Under the pieces are notes generated by a model, which was given only the letters and a program-made list of their open reading frames with translations, was not told the DNA's origin and ran no database searches. A DNA stretch of 64,000 nucleotides from Salinimonas chungwhensis DSM 16280 (GTDB lineage Bacteria > Pseudomonadota > Gammaproteobacteria > Enterobacterales > Alteromonadaceae): contig NZ_KB899376.1 of NCBI RefSeq assembly GCF_000378185.1, forward strand, positions 648,357-712,356. The letters are read 5' to 3'. Position numbers and translations under genes: made by a program. Positions 49,912-60,295 of this stretch are shown here, in pieces. Position 1 is the stretch's first letter, and the number at the start of each line of letters is the position of its first letter.

Positions 49912-52281
49912 TTAGTGATTTTCTGCCAGATACATCCAGGTCTCAACCACAGTATCGGGGTTCAGAGAAACTGAATCGATACCCTCTTTGACCAGCCAGC
50001 CGGCAAAATCTTCATGGTCAGATGGCCCCTGTCCACAGATACCCACGTACTTGCCCCGTTTTTTGGCTGCCTGAATTGCCATTGAAAGTAACGCTTTGAC
50101 CGCTTCATTACGTTCTTCAAAAAGATGTGCAATAAGCCCTGAATCTCTGTCCAGCCCAAGTGTTAATTGAGTCAGGTCGTTTGACCCGATAGAGAATCCA
50201 TCAAAGATATCAAGGAACTGATCAGCCAGAAGCGCATTTGACGGCAACTCACACATCATGATTACGCGCAGTCCGTTCTCGCCCCGCTTCAATCCTTCTT
50301 CGGCCAGCAACTCAATGACTTTTTGTCCTTCTTCCACAGTACGAATAAAGGGAATCATAATTTCAACATTAGTCAGCCCCATTTTGTCACGCACCCGCTT
50401 TATTGCTTCGCATTCCAGCGCAAAACAATCTCTGAATTCTTCAGAGACGTAGCGGCTGGCACCACGAAAACCGAGCATGGGGTTCTCTTCATCAGGCTCG
50501 TATTGATAACCACCAACCAGATTGAAGTATTCATTGGATTTAAAGTCAGACATACGCACAATCACCTTCTTGGGTGAAAATGCTGCAGCGATAGTAGATA
50601 TCCCTTCAACCAGCTTCTCAATATAGAATTCTGTGGGTGAATCATAACCTGCAATAATGTCGTTTATTTCTTCTTTGAGCTCTTCTGGCTGGTCATCAAA
50701 ATTCAGCAGTGCTTTGGGGTGTACCCCAATCATGCGGTTGATGATGAATTCCAGGCGGGCCAGCCCGACCCCTTCATTAGGCAAACGTGCGAAGTCAAAG
50801 GCACGGTCTGGATTGCCCACATTCATCATGACTTTTAACGGCAGATCCGGCATGGCATCAACGCGGGAGGTATTGACGTCAAATTCCAGTTCAGCGCCAT
50901 AGATATAACCCGTATCCCCTTCAGCACAAGAAACCGTTACCGCATCGCCGGTTTGTATAGAGTCGGTAGCATTTCCACAGCCCACTACAGCCGGGATACC
51001 GAGCTCACGGGCGATAATTGCGGCATGACAGGTGCGGCCACCGCGGTTTGTGACAATTGCCGCTGCTTTTTTCATAATTGGTTCCCAGTCCGGATCGGTC
51101 ATATCAGTAACCAATACATCGCCCGACTGGATCTTATTCATTTCATCAATAGAACCCAGAACTTTAGCGGTCCCGGCGCCGATTTTATGACCGATGGCCC
51201 GACCTTCCACAATCACATTGCTTTGACCTTTAAGCTGATACCGCTCAATAGTCTGGCTATCTTCGCGGCTTTTTACCGTCTCAGGTCTGGCCTGTACGAT
51301 ATACAGTTTGCCATCTACCCCATCCTTAGCCCACTCAATGTCCATCGGGCGCTGATAATGTTTCTCAATAATGACAGCCTGTTTCGCCAGTTCCTGAACT
51401 TCATCATCGGTAAGTGAAAATGACATGCTATCCTGACGATCCACATCCACAATGGAAACCTGCTTACCATGGGCCTCGTCATCAGAATAAATCATTTTAG
51501 TTAACTTGCTGCCCAGGTTGCGACGAACAATGGCCGGCCTGCCGCTTTCCAGGGTGGGCTTGTGAACATAAAATTCGTCCGGGTTCACCGCTCCCTGCAC
51601 TACCATTTCACCCAGCCCTACCGAGCTGGTAATAAACACCACATCATCAAAACCTGACTCGGTATCTATCGTGAACATTACGCCCGAAGCCGCAATATCG
51701 CTGCGCACCATACGCTGGACCCCGGCAGACAGCGCAACGCCTTTATGGTCATAGCCCTGATGAACACGGTAGGAAATAGCCCGATCGTTAAATAAAGAGG
51801 CAAACACATGCTTGATTGCCACTAAGACAGACTCGTAACCTTTTACATTCAGAAACGTTTCCTGCTGTCCGGCAAATGAAGCATCGGGCATATCTTCCGC
51901 CGTGGCAGAGGAGCGGACAGCAAATGAAGCCTCATCGCCAGCATCACCTTGCAGGGCTTCAAATGAACTTTGGATTGCCTGTTCAAATTCTGGCTGAAAA
52001 GGTGTATCGATAATCCACTGACGAATGTCCTGTCCGGCCTGGGCCAGCGCATCTACATCATCAACATCAAGGCTATCAAGCACTTCATGGATGCGCGCAT
52101 CCAAACCGCTTTGCAATAAAAATGCATTAAACGCCTCAGCTGTGGTAGCGAAACCGCCGGGCACCTGAACACCGGCATTTGCCAGGTTTGAAATCATTTC
52201 GCCTAACGATGCGTTTTTGCCACCCACGCGAGCAACATCCTGCATCCCCAATTCCTGATACCATAGTACGTGTTCTTGCAC
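49912..52281 (-). CDS. ppsA: Phosphoenolpyruvate synthase
   Basis: Gluconeogenic enzyme that makes phosphoenolpyruvate from pyruvate and ATP. The 789 residues contain the N-terminal nucleotide-binding domain ([20 protein letters not shown]), the phosphorylated His in [18 protein letters not shown] near residue 418, and the C-terminal PEP/pyruvate domain with [15 protein letters not shown] and [16 protein letters not shown], which holds catalytic residues. The start is a GTG with GGAGG eight bases upstream; translation gives [12 protein letters not shown], aligned with E. coli PpsA. A perfect HexR palindrome lies 144 bases upstream, and its own regulator gene, ppsR, is divergent. Confidence 0.97.
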   Translation of the reverse strand: MQEHVLWYQELGMQDVARVGGKNASLGEMISNLANAGVQVPGGFATTAEAFNAFLLQSGLDARIHEVLDSLDVDDVDALAQAGQDIRQWIIDTPFQPEFEQAIQSSFEALQGDAGDEASFAVRSSATAEDMPDASFAGQQETFLNVKGYESVLVAIKHVFASLFNDRAISYRVHQGYDHKGVALSAGVQRMVRSDIAASGVMFTIDTESGFDDVVFITSSVGLGEMVVQGAVNPDEFYVHKPTLESGRPAIVRRNLGSKLTKMIYSDDEAHGKQVSIVDVDRQDSMSFSLTDDEVQELAKQAVIIEKHYQRPMDIEWAKDGVDGKLYIVQARPETVKSREDSQTIERYQLKGQSNVIVEGRAIGHKIGAGTAKVLGSIDEMNKIQSGDVLVTDMTDPDWEPIMKKAAAIVTNRGGRTCHAAIIARELGIPAVVGCGNATDSIQTGDAVTVSCAEGDTGYIYGAELEFDVNTSRVDAMPDLPLKVMMNVGNPDRAFDFARLPNEGVGLARLEFIINRMIGVHPKALLNFDDQPEELKEEINDIIAGYDSPTEFYIEKLVEGISTIAAAFSPKKVIVRMSDFKSNEYFNLVGGYQYEPDEENPMLGFRGASRYVSEEFRDCFALECEAIKRVRDKMGLTNVEIMIPFIRTVEEGQKVIELLAEEGLKRGENGLRVIMMCELPSNALLADQFLDIFDGFSIGSNDLTQLTLGLDRDSGLIAHLFEERNEAVKALLSMAIQAAKKRGKYVGICGQGPSDHEDFAGWLVKEGIDSVSLNPDTVVETWMYLAENH

Positions 52282-52424
52282 AGCCTGAGCCTCCAGCGTT
52301 GTCTGTGTCCATTTCGATGGACAAATTTTACTGCCAGCTCATCAGCAATTTGCTGTTTACACTGGCTTTTCACTAAAACCATCATAGAATGGGCAAAATT
52401 TGAAAGTAAAATATTTATTAACCC

Positions 52425-52439
52425 TGTAATTAAATTACA
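52425..52439. promoter_or_regulatory. Perfect HexR operator between ppsA and ppsR
   Basis: TGTAATTAAATTACA is a perfect 15-base palindrome and an exact match to the HexR consensus. It is 144 bases from the ppsA start and 24 from the ppsR start. In Shewanella, HexR activates ppsA, so the site upstream of ppsA is in keeping, while closeness to ppsR would allow repression of that gene. Confidence 0.85.
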
Positions 52440-52462
52440 ACATTGAAAAGAGAGGCAAGGAC

Positions 52463-53275
52463 GTGCGTACCGCTTATTACATATCAGATGGCACAGCTAT
52501 TACCTCAGAGGTCTTCGGCCATGCTTTGCTGTCACTGTTCCCCATGCAATTCAACCATAAAACCATTCCTTTTGTTGAAACTGAGGAACATGCTTACAGG
52601 GTTTTAGAAGAAATTTCTGAAAGTTTTCAAGACAGCGGAGAAAGGCCGCTCGTTTTTTATACAATTGTGAACGTAGATGTCCGTAAAATTGTCTCGCGAT
52701 CCGTAGGTATCAATTATAATTTTCTGGATCAATTTGTAGCGCCATTAGAAAAAGTGCTTGGTGTTCCTTCTAAGCCCGAGAAGCATCGAACCCATAGTAT
52801 CCACGAAACTACCTATGATATTCGTATTGAGGCGGTTAACTATGCACTGGCTAATGATGATGGCTCGAACTTAAAAGAGTATCATGATGCCGACATCATT
52901 CTGGTAGGCGTGTCACGGTCCGGCAAAACGCCTACCAGTCTCTATCTGGCACTACAGTACGGCATCAAAGCTGCCAACTATCCTTTTACCGAAGATGATA
53001 TGGGCGATATGCTCAAACTTCCTCCGGCTCTGCGGCGCTTTAAACATAAATTGTTCGGCCTGACTATCCATCCGGAACGATTATCGCAAATTCGGTCAGA
53101 ACGACGGGCTAATAGTCGATATGCCTCTATTCAACAGTGCCGTATGGAGCTGCGGGAGGTAGAAAACCTATATCGCCGGGAGAAAATTCCATTTCTTAAC
53201 AGTACCCGGTATTCCGTGGAAGAGATATCGGCCAAAATTTTGGCCGAAACCGGATTACAGCGGCGTAAGTACTAA
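52463..53275 (+). CDS. ppsR: Phosphoenolpyruvate synthase regulatory protein (kinase/phosphotransferase)
   Basis: Bifunctional PSRP that inactivates PEP synthase by ADP-dependent phosphorylation of a Thr next to the catalytic His, and reverses it with phosphate. The 270 residues (DUF299 family) start AYYISDGTAITSEVFGHALL, with the P-loop GVSRSGKTPTS near residue 152. The start is GTG with AAGG just upstream. It is divergent from its target gene ppsA, and its last four bases overlap the stop codon of the convergent TPR-sulfotransferase gene (53272-53275). Confidence 0.96.
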   Translation: MRTAYYISDGTAITSEVFGHALLSLFPMQFNHKTIPFVETEEHAYRVLEEISESFQDSGERPLVFYTIVNVDVRKIVSRSVGINYNFLDQFVAPLEKVLGVPSKPEKHRTHSIHETTYDIRIEAVNYALANDDGSNLKEYHDADIILVGVSRSGKTPTSLYLALQYGIKAANYPFTEDDMGDMLKLPPALRRFKHKLFGLTIHPERLSQIRSERRANSRYASIQQCRMELREVENLYRREKIPFLNSTRYSVEEISAKILAETGLQRRKY

Positions 53276-55230
53276 GGCGTTTCGGGCGCTTTGCCCAGCG
53301 CCTCGAACAGCGGGTCCAGATAAGGAATAAACGGCTTATACTGATGGCGGCCACGCTGAAAAATTGGCTGGCGTACCTGCTCGGAGCTGGGGGTTTTAAT
53401 TGCCCGCTTTGTTTCGTGATACGCTAAACAGGCAGACTCAAAGGGCAAGTCCAGGTAGTCCAGCATCCGCTTCACCTGGCCGGGCAAATCATCCAGCACA
53501 TCTTCATGTTGCACAGTTAAGATCTGCCCGGGAAGCACGTTGTGCCAGTGATCCATTAATGAAAGATAACTGTTGTAATAACGGCCAATACTGTCCAGCG
53601 AATACGTAAATTCCTGGCCGTCTGCAAACAACTGTTTGTAACCGCTAAAACAACAGGCAAAAGGATCACGTCTGGCGTCGATAATTTTTGCGTGCGGCAG
53701 GATGCGTTTGATTAATCCAATATGAATAAAATTGTTCGGCATTTTATCTATAAAGAATGGCGCCCCCTGACGATATGCTTTGGTTTGCTGGATATATAGT
53801 TCACCCAGCTGACAGCATTGCTCGTCGGAAAGCTCTGACAAATTATGCGGATAGCTCAATTTCTGCCCGCTCACACGAGAAGCGATACCTAAGATATCAT
53901 GAAGCTCCATGGTCCCATCTATTTGAGAATGGGACGCCAAAATTTGCTCCAACAACGTTGAGCCGGCCCGGGGCAGACCTACAATAAAAATCGGATCTGG
54001 TGCCGGGCAACCTGTGGCCCGGGAAAACAATGCTGTTGTGCAAGCCGCTTTCTGATTTTCCATAGCCCCTTCCACTCGCTTGATATCAAAATCCAGCGTT
54101 TTAGATTTCAGGGTATTACCTTTTTTGTAACAAGCAAACGCAGAGGCAATATTATTGCCATCCTCATAGGCTTTACCCAGAGCAAAATAGAGGTGAATTC
54201 TATCGTCCAGACTCGCGGATACGCTTTTAACCGCTGCGTTCATTTTGGCTATAGCAGTATCATCGAAGGTGTAGGTTTTAGTGTTCGCCAGGCTCCAGTA
54301 AGCATCGCCAAAATCAGGTTGGTAGTGCGCCGCTTTTTTGTATGCCTCTATCGCTTTGTCGAGTTGCCCGGCTGATTTGTAAACATGCCCTAACGAAAGC
54401 CATACCTGTGGCTGATCATCATTTTCGTTGAGCACCTTCAGATAAATACTTGTTGCCTGCTCTAGTTTTCCGACCCCCGATAAGGCACTTGCATGGGCCA
54501 GCTTTAGCTTTCTGTCGTGCATATCCTCAGGCGCACGCGACTCTATAAAACTAAGTGCCTGCGCGTATTTGCCCAACTTCAGTAAAAGGCTCTGATAAGC
54601 GTGTGCCGCTCTGGGCTCTTGTGGATAAAGTTCAACGCAGCTTTCCAACAGAAATTCAGCATCGTGATAAACTTTGAGTTTGATACCTATTTCCGCCAAC
54701 AACATCATAGCTTCACAGTCATGCTTATTTTTCAGCAAAAATTGTCTGCATACCTGCTCTGCTTTATGAAGTTGCCCTTCATACATCAAATCCATGGCGC
54801 CAAGAACAGGTCTCTGAAGTTTTTGTAAAAACGCTATTTGCTCACTGGCAATGGCAAGGGCAATTGTATTGCCGGTAGACTGATAATGTTGCTGAATCTG
54901 TTGCCAGCTTGCTAATAACGCAGGGTTGAACCGTGTTGCTTTATAAAAACCACTGGCCGCTTTTTCAGACTGCCCCAGCGTTTTAAAGCAATAGCCCTGT
55001 TCCTGGAACGCGCGGCCATAATCAGGCTTGCGCTCGATAAGCTGGTCAAGGGTATGTATTGCTTGCTGATTTCGCTTGGACAGGCGTTGAGCCACTGCTT
55101 TAAGATACAGAAATTCAATAGCGCCATTATCTGACTGAGATATTCCTTTATCCGCCAGCACTATAGCCTGTTCAAAGTCCGACGTTTGAATCGCCTGCTT
55201 GATTTTTACTGATTGTGTTGGATGTTGCAT
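53272..55230 (-). CDS. TPR-repeat protein with C-terminal sulfotransferase domain
   Basis: About 652 residues. The first ~380 form a run of tetratricopeptide-like helices (for example QEQGYCFKTLGQSEKAASGF and LGHVYKSAGQLDKAIEAYKK). The C-terminal part is a sulfotransferase domain: the PAPS 5'-phosphosulfate loop FIVGLPRAGSTLLEQILASH near residue 418, and the region IIDARRDPFACCFSGY near 520 that binds the 3'-phosphate. No signal peptide is seen, so it probably acts in the cytoplasm. The acceptor is unknown; such fusions are common in marine Alteromonadales and sphingomonads. It lies 77 bases after the second TonB-dependent receptor gene in the same direction, which hints at co-expression. Confidence 0.9.
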   Translation of the reverse strand: MQHPTQSVKIKQAIQTSDFEQAIVLADKGISQSDNGAIEFLYLKAVAQRLSKRNQQAIHTLDQLIERKPDYGRAFQEQGYCFKTLGQSEKAASGFYKATRFNPALLASWQQIQQHYQSTGNTIALAIASEQIAFLQKLQRPVLGAMDLMYEGQLHKAEQVCRQFLLKNKHDCEAMMLLAEIGIKLKVYHDAEFLLESCVELYPQEPRAAHAYQSLLLKLGKYAQALSFIESRAPEDMHDRKLKLAHASALSGVGKLEQATSIYLKVLNENDDQPQVWLSLGHVYKSAGQLDKAIEAYKKAAHYQPDFGDAYWSLANTKTYTFDDTAIAKMNAAVKSVSASLDDRIHLYFALGKAYEDGNNIASAFACYKKGNTLKSKTLDFDIKRVEGAMENQKAACTTALFSRATGCPAPDPIFIVGLPRAGSTLLEQILASHSQIDGTMELHDILGIASRVSGQKLSYPHNLSELSDEQCCQLGELYIQQTKAYRQGAPFFIDKMPNNFIHIGLIKRILPHAKIIDARRDPFACCFSGYKQLFADGQEFTYSLDSIGRYYNSYLSLMDHWHNVLPGQILTVQHEDVLDDLPGQVKRMLDYLDLPFESACLAYHETKRAIKTPSSEQVRQPIFQRGRHQYKPFIPYLDPLFEALGKAPETP

Positions 55231-55307
55231 AGCTGCTCTTTTTCACCTGCACAGACAAAAACGGCAACCTTATGGCTGCCGTTTGAAGTTACGTGAGTTT
55301 ACCAGAT

Positions 55308-57992
55308 TTAGTAGAAGTCGTAAGACAATCTCACGCCTACAGTACGTGGACGATTAGTCACAACTTTAGGCGTAAACTGCTGGGTATCAATGTTTAAAAT
55401 AGCGCTTTCGTCGAATACGTTATCGACGTATAGCTCTGCTTTCCATTCATCGTTAGTGACACCCACTGCAACATTTGCCAGGAAGTAAGATTCCTGAACA
55501 TAACGGCCGCCACGGAATGTTTCACCATTTCGGTCAGCATAGGTAACACCCTCGTAAACAGCCGCTTCTTCCTGAATTTCCAGACCAGAACCAGTACCGT
55601 AAATAAGTTGTGTTGCATCCTCAACAACATAGGCATCCATGACCATGCCGGCTAAACGATCGCCTGTGTAGCTTACCGAACCATTTACATAACCACGACG
55701 ACCTTCTTCCATTTCAAAGAAATAGCGAGCATTTATGTTACCTGAGAAGTTAGCAGAATAAGGCAGCTCAGCGCCTACACCGGCAGAGATACCCTGCAAT
55801 TCTTCATTAATGCTGACCAGCTCAGTATCCAGCACACTAAACGCCGCATTTATCACTAAATCATCGGTCGCCAGCCATGTTACATCAGCGTCTAACCCTT
55901 TAATTTCGGCATCGCCCACGTTATCGGTAAAGACCAGAAATGAGATATTTGTGGGGTCAAAGCGAGATGTTTGCAAGTCACTGATTTCAGAATAGAATGC
56001 GGTTGCATTCACGCGCAAGATTCCATCAAGGAAATCACCTTTGAGACCTAGCTCGTAATTATCCAGCGTATCGGTCAGTGAATAAACCGGAATGCGGAAG
56101 TTCTCGAACCTGCCGGTTTGGCTGGAGGCCAGACCGCCACCAACCCGGTTGGTTACCGGCGGACGGAAACCTTCTGAGTAATTAGCGAACAACAACACAT
56201 CATCGTTCACTTTCCAATCCAGCGCAAATTTGAAGATAGTATCATCAACGGTCAGGACGCCATCGCTGCCTAAATCATCTACGATCAATTGGCCGCTATC
56301 GATGGCTGCAAGTACAGCCTCGGGGTCTTCGTTTACGGCTGTAAGTTCATCCGGATTTTGGCTTCCAAATGCTTTAACGCGACGAGATACATCGACGGTA
56401 GTGGTCGACCCTTTATACTCATCATCAATTTGATACCAACGGGCACCCACACTGGCCGTCAGCGATTCTGTCAATTCGTATTCAAACTGACCGAAGACTG
56501 CGATTTGCTCGATAGTATGGGTAATATCGTTAACAAAGCCAACTTCGCTGGGGAACGGACCACCATCGGAATTGATGCCCTCAGTGCCCAAAAGTTCGCG
56601 CGCCATGTCAGGATATAATTCTGTATTAGGAATTTTAAACTGACCCACTGTGGCCACTTCCTGATCATCATAAAACAGACCAGCAGTTACCTGCCATGGC
56701 GTATCCATGGTGGTGTTAAAGCGTAGTTCGTGGGTAGAACGTGTAGTGGTAGTATCTTCACGATAAAACTTGGTTGGATCCAGACAGCGCTCATCTTCAG
56801 CCGCGACACCCTCGCCGTAGCTACATACGTAAAAGGCCGAGAACAAACCACCATTGGTATAACCGGTGTAATCGGCAAGCGTATCGATTTCACGATCCAG
56901 ATAGCCACCGGTATAAACCATGTCCAGCTTGTCCATACGCCCTTCCAGGGTCCAGGTAGTCAAACCAAATTCATCTTTGTTTTCTTCAGGTTGAAAACGA
57001 TTGGTTGAACTTTCGCCGTCCAGGTTAGGGTCGTAAGAAAATACGCCCTCAGTGTCCAACGTTTGCTGAGTATGCTGGATCAGCAGGTCCCAGCGGTCAT
57101 TGAAGATGTAGGAAAGACCAACCCGGGCGCCTGAATAAATTGCGTCGTTAAAGTCTTCCTCGACCAGAGAATCATTTTTCGGCGACACCACCGATGCATC
57201 AGTAGAGCTAACGCCGTCGCTATTTACGCGGTTAGCATCCATAGCAGCCGGGTCAGACAGAACCCCGCCTGAAATTCGGCTTATTACCTGTGCACTACCA
57301 ATATAACCGCCTTCACCTGGCTCATTTAATACATTATCAATCCAGCCACCCTGACGATCATTGTAGGCGGCAACCCGAACTGCCAGCTTGTCGGTCAGTG
57401 GCAGGTTAAAAAACGCTTCAACAGCATTGCTCATCTCACCGCCTTTGGTGAAACCGATATTAGTATCTACCCCGGCAGAAAAACCGCTGTGATCAGGTTT
57501 GTTGGTAATCATTCGTACCGTACCCGCCTGAGAGCTGGCCCCGAAAAGGGTACCCTGAGGTCCTGGTAATACTTCAATTCGGCTGATATCAGTTGCGTAA
57601 ATATCCAAGTTTCGGCCGGCCATTGATACCGGTTGCTCGTCCAGGTAAAAAGCGACGGAAGGTTGCAGTGCCTGAACTGATGAAAGCATTATATTGGATT
57701 GGGTGGTCGCCGCGCCGCGAATATAAATTTCGTTCTGACCCGGGCCGGTGCCCTGAAATGTTACGTTGGGCAGAAACTCTACATAATCCTGAAAACTGTC
57801 GATACCACGGTTTTCGAGCGCTTCGCCGTTAAGCGCTGTAACAGCAACAGGTACATCCTGAATTGACTCAGTACGTTTGGTTGCGGTGACTTCGATGGTT
57901 TCGATTTTTGCATTTTTGCTCTCTTCCTGTGCCATCACTGGCGAAGAGGCCAATGCTGCCAGAATGGCGCAGCTTAGCTGTGTTTTTTTCAT
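55308..57992 (-). CDS. TonB-dependent outer-membrane receptor, second copy
   Basis: The product is 894 residues from the ATG at 57992, with a signal peptide ending near SSPVMAQ; an ATG at 58010 adds six residues and cannot be excluded, since neither has a clear ribosome-binding site. A TonB-box-like IETIEVTATKRTES follows, then the plug (DVPVAVTALNGEAL, NEIYIRGAATTQSN, IEVLPGPQGTLFGASSQAGTVRMIT) and a barrel ending in RLSYDFY. The plug style is that of the large sphingomonad/Alteromonas receptor group (often sterol, aromatic or sugar uptake), clearly different from the 40.7-43.8 kb receptor. Substrate unknown. It is divergent from a BCCT transporter. Confidence 0.93.
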   Translation of the reverse strand: MKKTQLSCAILAALASSPVMAQEESKNAKIETIEVTATKRTESIQDVPVAVTALNGEALENRGIDSFQDYVEFLPNVTFQGTGPGQNEIYIRGAATTQSNIMLSSVQALQPSVAFYLDEQPVSMAGRNLDIYATDISRIEVLPGPQGTLFGASSQAGTVRMITNKPDHSGFSAGVDTNIGFTKGGEMSNAVEAFFNLPLTDKLAVRVAAYNDRQGGWIDNVLNEPGEGGYIGSAQVISRISGGVLSDPAAMDANRVNSDGVSSTDASVVSPKNDSLVEEDFNDAIYSGARVGLSYIFNDRWDLLIQHTQQTLDTEGVFSYDPNLDGESSTNRFQPEENKDEFGLTTWTLEGRMDKLDMVYTGGYLDREIDTLADYTGYTNGGLFSAFYVCSYGEGVAAEDERCLDPTKFYREDTTTTRSTHELRFNTTMDTPWQVTAGLFYDDQEVATVGQFKIPNTELYPDMARELLGTEGINSDGGPFPSEVGFVNDITHTIEQIAVFGQFEYELTESLTASVGARWYQIDDEYKGSTTTVDVSRRVKAFGSQNPDELTAVNEDPEAVLAAIDSGQLIVDDLGSDGVLTVDDTIFKFALDWKVNDDVLLFANYSEGFRPPVTNRVGGGLASSQTGRFENFRIPVYSLTDTLDNYELGLKGDFLDGILRVNATAFYSEISDLQTSRFDPTNISFLVFTDNVGDAEIKGLDADVTWLATDDLVINAAFSVLDTELVSINEELQGISAGVGAELPYSANFSGNINARYFFEMEEGRRGYVNGSVSYTGDRLAGMVMDAYVVEDATQLIYGTGSGLEIQEEAAVYEGVTYADRNGETFRGGRYVQESYFLANVAVGVTNDEWKAELYVDNVFDESAILNIDTQQFTPKVVTNRPRTVGVRLSYDFY

Positions 57993-58159
57993 GGCTGGTG
58001 TGTTTCCCATATTAACGTTAATTTTTAGATTTAACTAAGAGTAAGTTGATTAGAGCGGATACAGCGTTCTAGTAATCAGCAACGTTTTTAATTGTTCTTC
58101 TAGCAGTTTTTTCACTGCCGTTCGCTGATTTTCCCTTTGATTTACCACTATTTGGCCTG

Positions 58160-58180
58160 ATTTGATAAAAAAAATCAAAT
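58160..58180. promoter_or_regulatory. Inverted repeat, possible operator (receptor/BCCT interval)
   Basis: ATTTGAT (58160-58166) and ATCAAAT (58174-58180) are perfect arms around seven A. The site lies midway between the two divergent genes. Binding by the MarR-type regulator at 60296 is a guess from proximity. Confidence 0.45.
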
Positions 58181-58237
58181 AGAACTCTAATTATTACGAC
58201 AAAAGTTTAAATCGAATGCACCATAACGTATATTAGA

Positions 58238-58249
58238 ACGTAATTACGT
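58238..58249. promoter_or_regulatory. 12-base palindrome upstream of the BCCT gene
   Basis: ACGTAATTACGT is a perfect palindrome 48 bases before the BCCT start, with a related half, AACGTA, at 58225-58230. The position fits a repressor operator over the promoter; MarR-family proteins bind palindromes of this size. Confidence 0.45.
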
Positions 58250-58297
58250 CTACCATCGTTTCTCTCCTGAAACGTCAACCAAAAGAAGGATATAGAA

Positions 58298-60265
58298 GTG
58301 AGCAGTGAAGACGCTAACGACAGCCCGCTAAATAAAAGAGTTTTTATCTCTTCTTCACTTGTAATACTCGCCCTCATGATTTTCGCGGCCTCTGGGCCCG
58401 AGCGTGCTGGCAGGATATTTCAAAGCGCCCAGGACAGTATTGTAGCTAACGGTAGTTGGTTTTACGTAATGACTGTGGCATTGATATTGATATTTGTGGT
58501 TTTTCTTGGTGTATCAAGATTTGGAGAGTTACGGCTCGGTCCTGATCACGCAAAACCAGAATTTTCTCTTCCTACCTGGATTTCCATGCTGTTTGCTGCA
58601 GGCATGGGCATCGGCCTGATGTTTTTCGGCGTAGCCGAGCCCATCATGCATTATCAGAACCCGCCCTCAGCCGAACCCGGTACCATTGAAGCAGTTCGCG
58701 AGGCGATGAAAACCACTTTCTTCCATTGGGGTCTGCATGCCTGGGGAATCTATGCGATGGTGGCCTTGGTGTTGGGTTACTTTGCATTTCGGCATAACCT
58801 GCCACTTACTTTAAGGTCTGCGCTGCATCCACTAATTGGCGATAAAATCTATGGCTGGATAGGTGATGTGGTGGATATTTTTGCCGTTACCTCGACGATT
58901 TTTGGTGTATCAACCTCGCTGGGTCTGGGCGCTGCACAAATTAATGCTGGTCTGAATTATATTCTTGGTCTGCCTAATACCAATGAAGTTCAGATAGGTA
59001 TCATGGCATTTGTCATACTCATGGCGATTGTGTCCGTGGCAACTGGCCTGGAAAAGGGGATTCGCCGTTTATCAGAGACCAACATGGTGCTGGCCCTGTT
59101 GCTCCTCGTATTCATATTTGTGCTTGGTCCTACAGTCTTCCTGCTACAGGCGTATCTGCAGAACACCGGCGCGTATTTATCGGATATCGTTCGCAACACG
59201 TTAAATCTTTTTGCCTATGAAAAAACTGACTGGATTGGTGGCTGGACCATCTTCTACTGGGGGTGGTGGTTAGCCTGGGCTCCATTTGTCGGTTTGTTCA
59301 TTGCCCGGGTGTCCTATGGCCGGACCATCCGCGAGTTTATCTTCGGTGTGCTGTTCATTCCAACGTTGTTCACCTTATTGTGGATGACCATATTCGGTAA
59401 TACAGCCATTGATATGGTTTTCACAGATGGACTGACTAACCTGGCTACGATGGTGGATGAAGACTCCTCAGTGGCATTATTTGTCTTCCTTGAGAACTTC
59501 CCGATGTCATCGGTGTTGAGTGTCCTGGCTGTACTAATGATCATCATTTTCTTCGTCACCAGCTGTGACTCAGGGTCGATGGTAGTAGATATGCTCTGCT
59601 CTCATGGCCGTAACGATACCCCCATCTGGCAGCGTATTTACTGGGCTGTTGCGGTAGGTGTAGTTGCCTCCGTGTTACTTTATGCTGGTGGTCTTAATGC
59701 ACTGCAAACTATGACCATTATTTCCGCGTTACCGTTTTCAGCTATATTGCTGGTCGCTATGTACGGACTGTTAAAAGCACTGCGTCTTGACGGCTATAAA
59801 CGTGAAAGCTTACAAATTACAGCGATGCAGCCACCCACCACGGGCGGCGACAGAAACTGGCAGGAGCGTCTGGAAAATATTACTAACTTCCCGGATGAGA
59901 AAACTGTCAGAAGATTTATGCAAAAGGTAATCGGACCGGCAGTAAAAGAGGTTAAACAAGAGTTTGAAACACAAGGATTTGAAGTTGAACTGCTGGATGA
60001 AAATGATTCCTTACGTATGACCGTGAAAATGACGGGCGAAACGGACTTTATTTATGGCGTCTATCTCACCCACGAAGATCACCCGGAATTTGTGCCTGCA
60101 GAAGGTAGCGAAATGAAACTTCGCGATCAAACCTACTGTCGTGCGGAAGTACATCTGGGAGAAGGTGGTCAAAACTATGATATTATGGGCTGGTCAAAAT
60201 TGGCAATTATCAACGACATTGTTGACCACTATCATAAACATCAGCATTTCTTACACTTGATGTGA
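58298..60265 (+). CDS. BCCT-family choline/betaine-type transporter
   Basis: Twelve-span uptake carrier for choline, glycine betaine or a similar osmolyte, 655 residues. The glycine-rich substrate loop MGIGLMFFGVAEPIMHY is near residue 102 and the family signature WTIFYWGWWLAWAPFVG near 315, with the aromatic box expected for quaternary ammonium ligands. A ~120-residue soluble C-terminal tail follows the last span, as in BetT-type proteins where it senses osmolarity. The start is GTG with AAGGA eight bases upstream. A MarR-type regulator follows 30 bases later. Choline versus betaine cannot be told from sequence alone. Confidence 0.92.
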   Translation: MSSEDANDSPLNKRVFISSSLVILALMIFAASGPERAGRIFQSAQDSIVANGSWFYVMTVALILIFVVFLGVSRFGELRLGPDHAKPEFSLPTWISMLFAAGMGIGLMFFGVAEPIMHYQNPPSAEPGTIEAVREAMKTTFFHWGLHAWGIYAMVALVLGYFAFRHNLPLTLRSALHPLIGDKIYGWIGDVVDIFAVTSTIFGVSTSLGLGAAQINAGLNYILGLPNTNEVQIGIMAFVILMAIVSVATGLEKGIRRLSETNMVLALLLLVFIFVLGPTVFLLQAYLQNTGAYLSDIVRNTLNLFAYEKTDWIGGWTIFYWGWWLAWAPFVGLFIARVSYGRTIREFIFGVLFIPTLFTLLWMTIFGNTAIDMVFTDGLTNLATMVDEDSSVALFVFLENFPMSSVLSVLAVLMIIIFFVTSCDSGSMVVDMLCSHGRNDTPIWQRIYWAVAVGVVASVLLYAGGLNALQTMTIISALPFSAILLVAMYGLLKALRLDGYKRESLQITAMQPPTTGGDRNWQERLENITNFPDEKTVRRFMQKVIGPAVKEVKQEFETQGFEVELLDENDSLRMTVKMTGETDFIYGVYLTHEDHPEFVPAEGSEMKLRDQTYCRAEVHLGEGGQNYDIMGWSKLAIINDIVDHYHKHQHFLHLM

Positions 60266-60295
60266 GAATCAATATAGGAGCAACAGGAATAGTGC

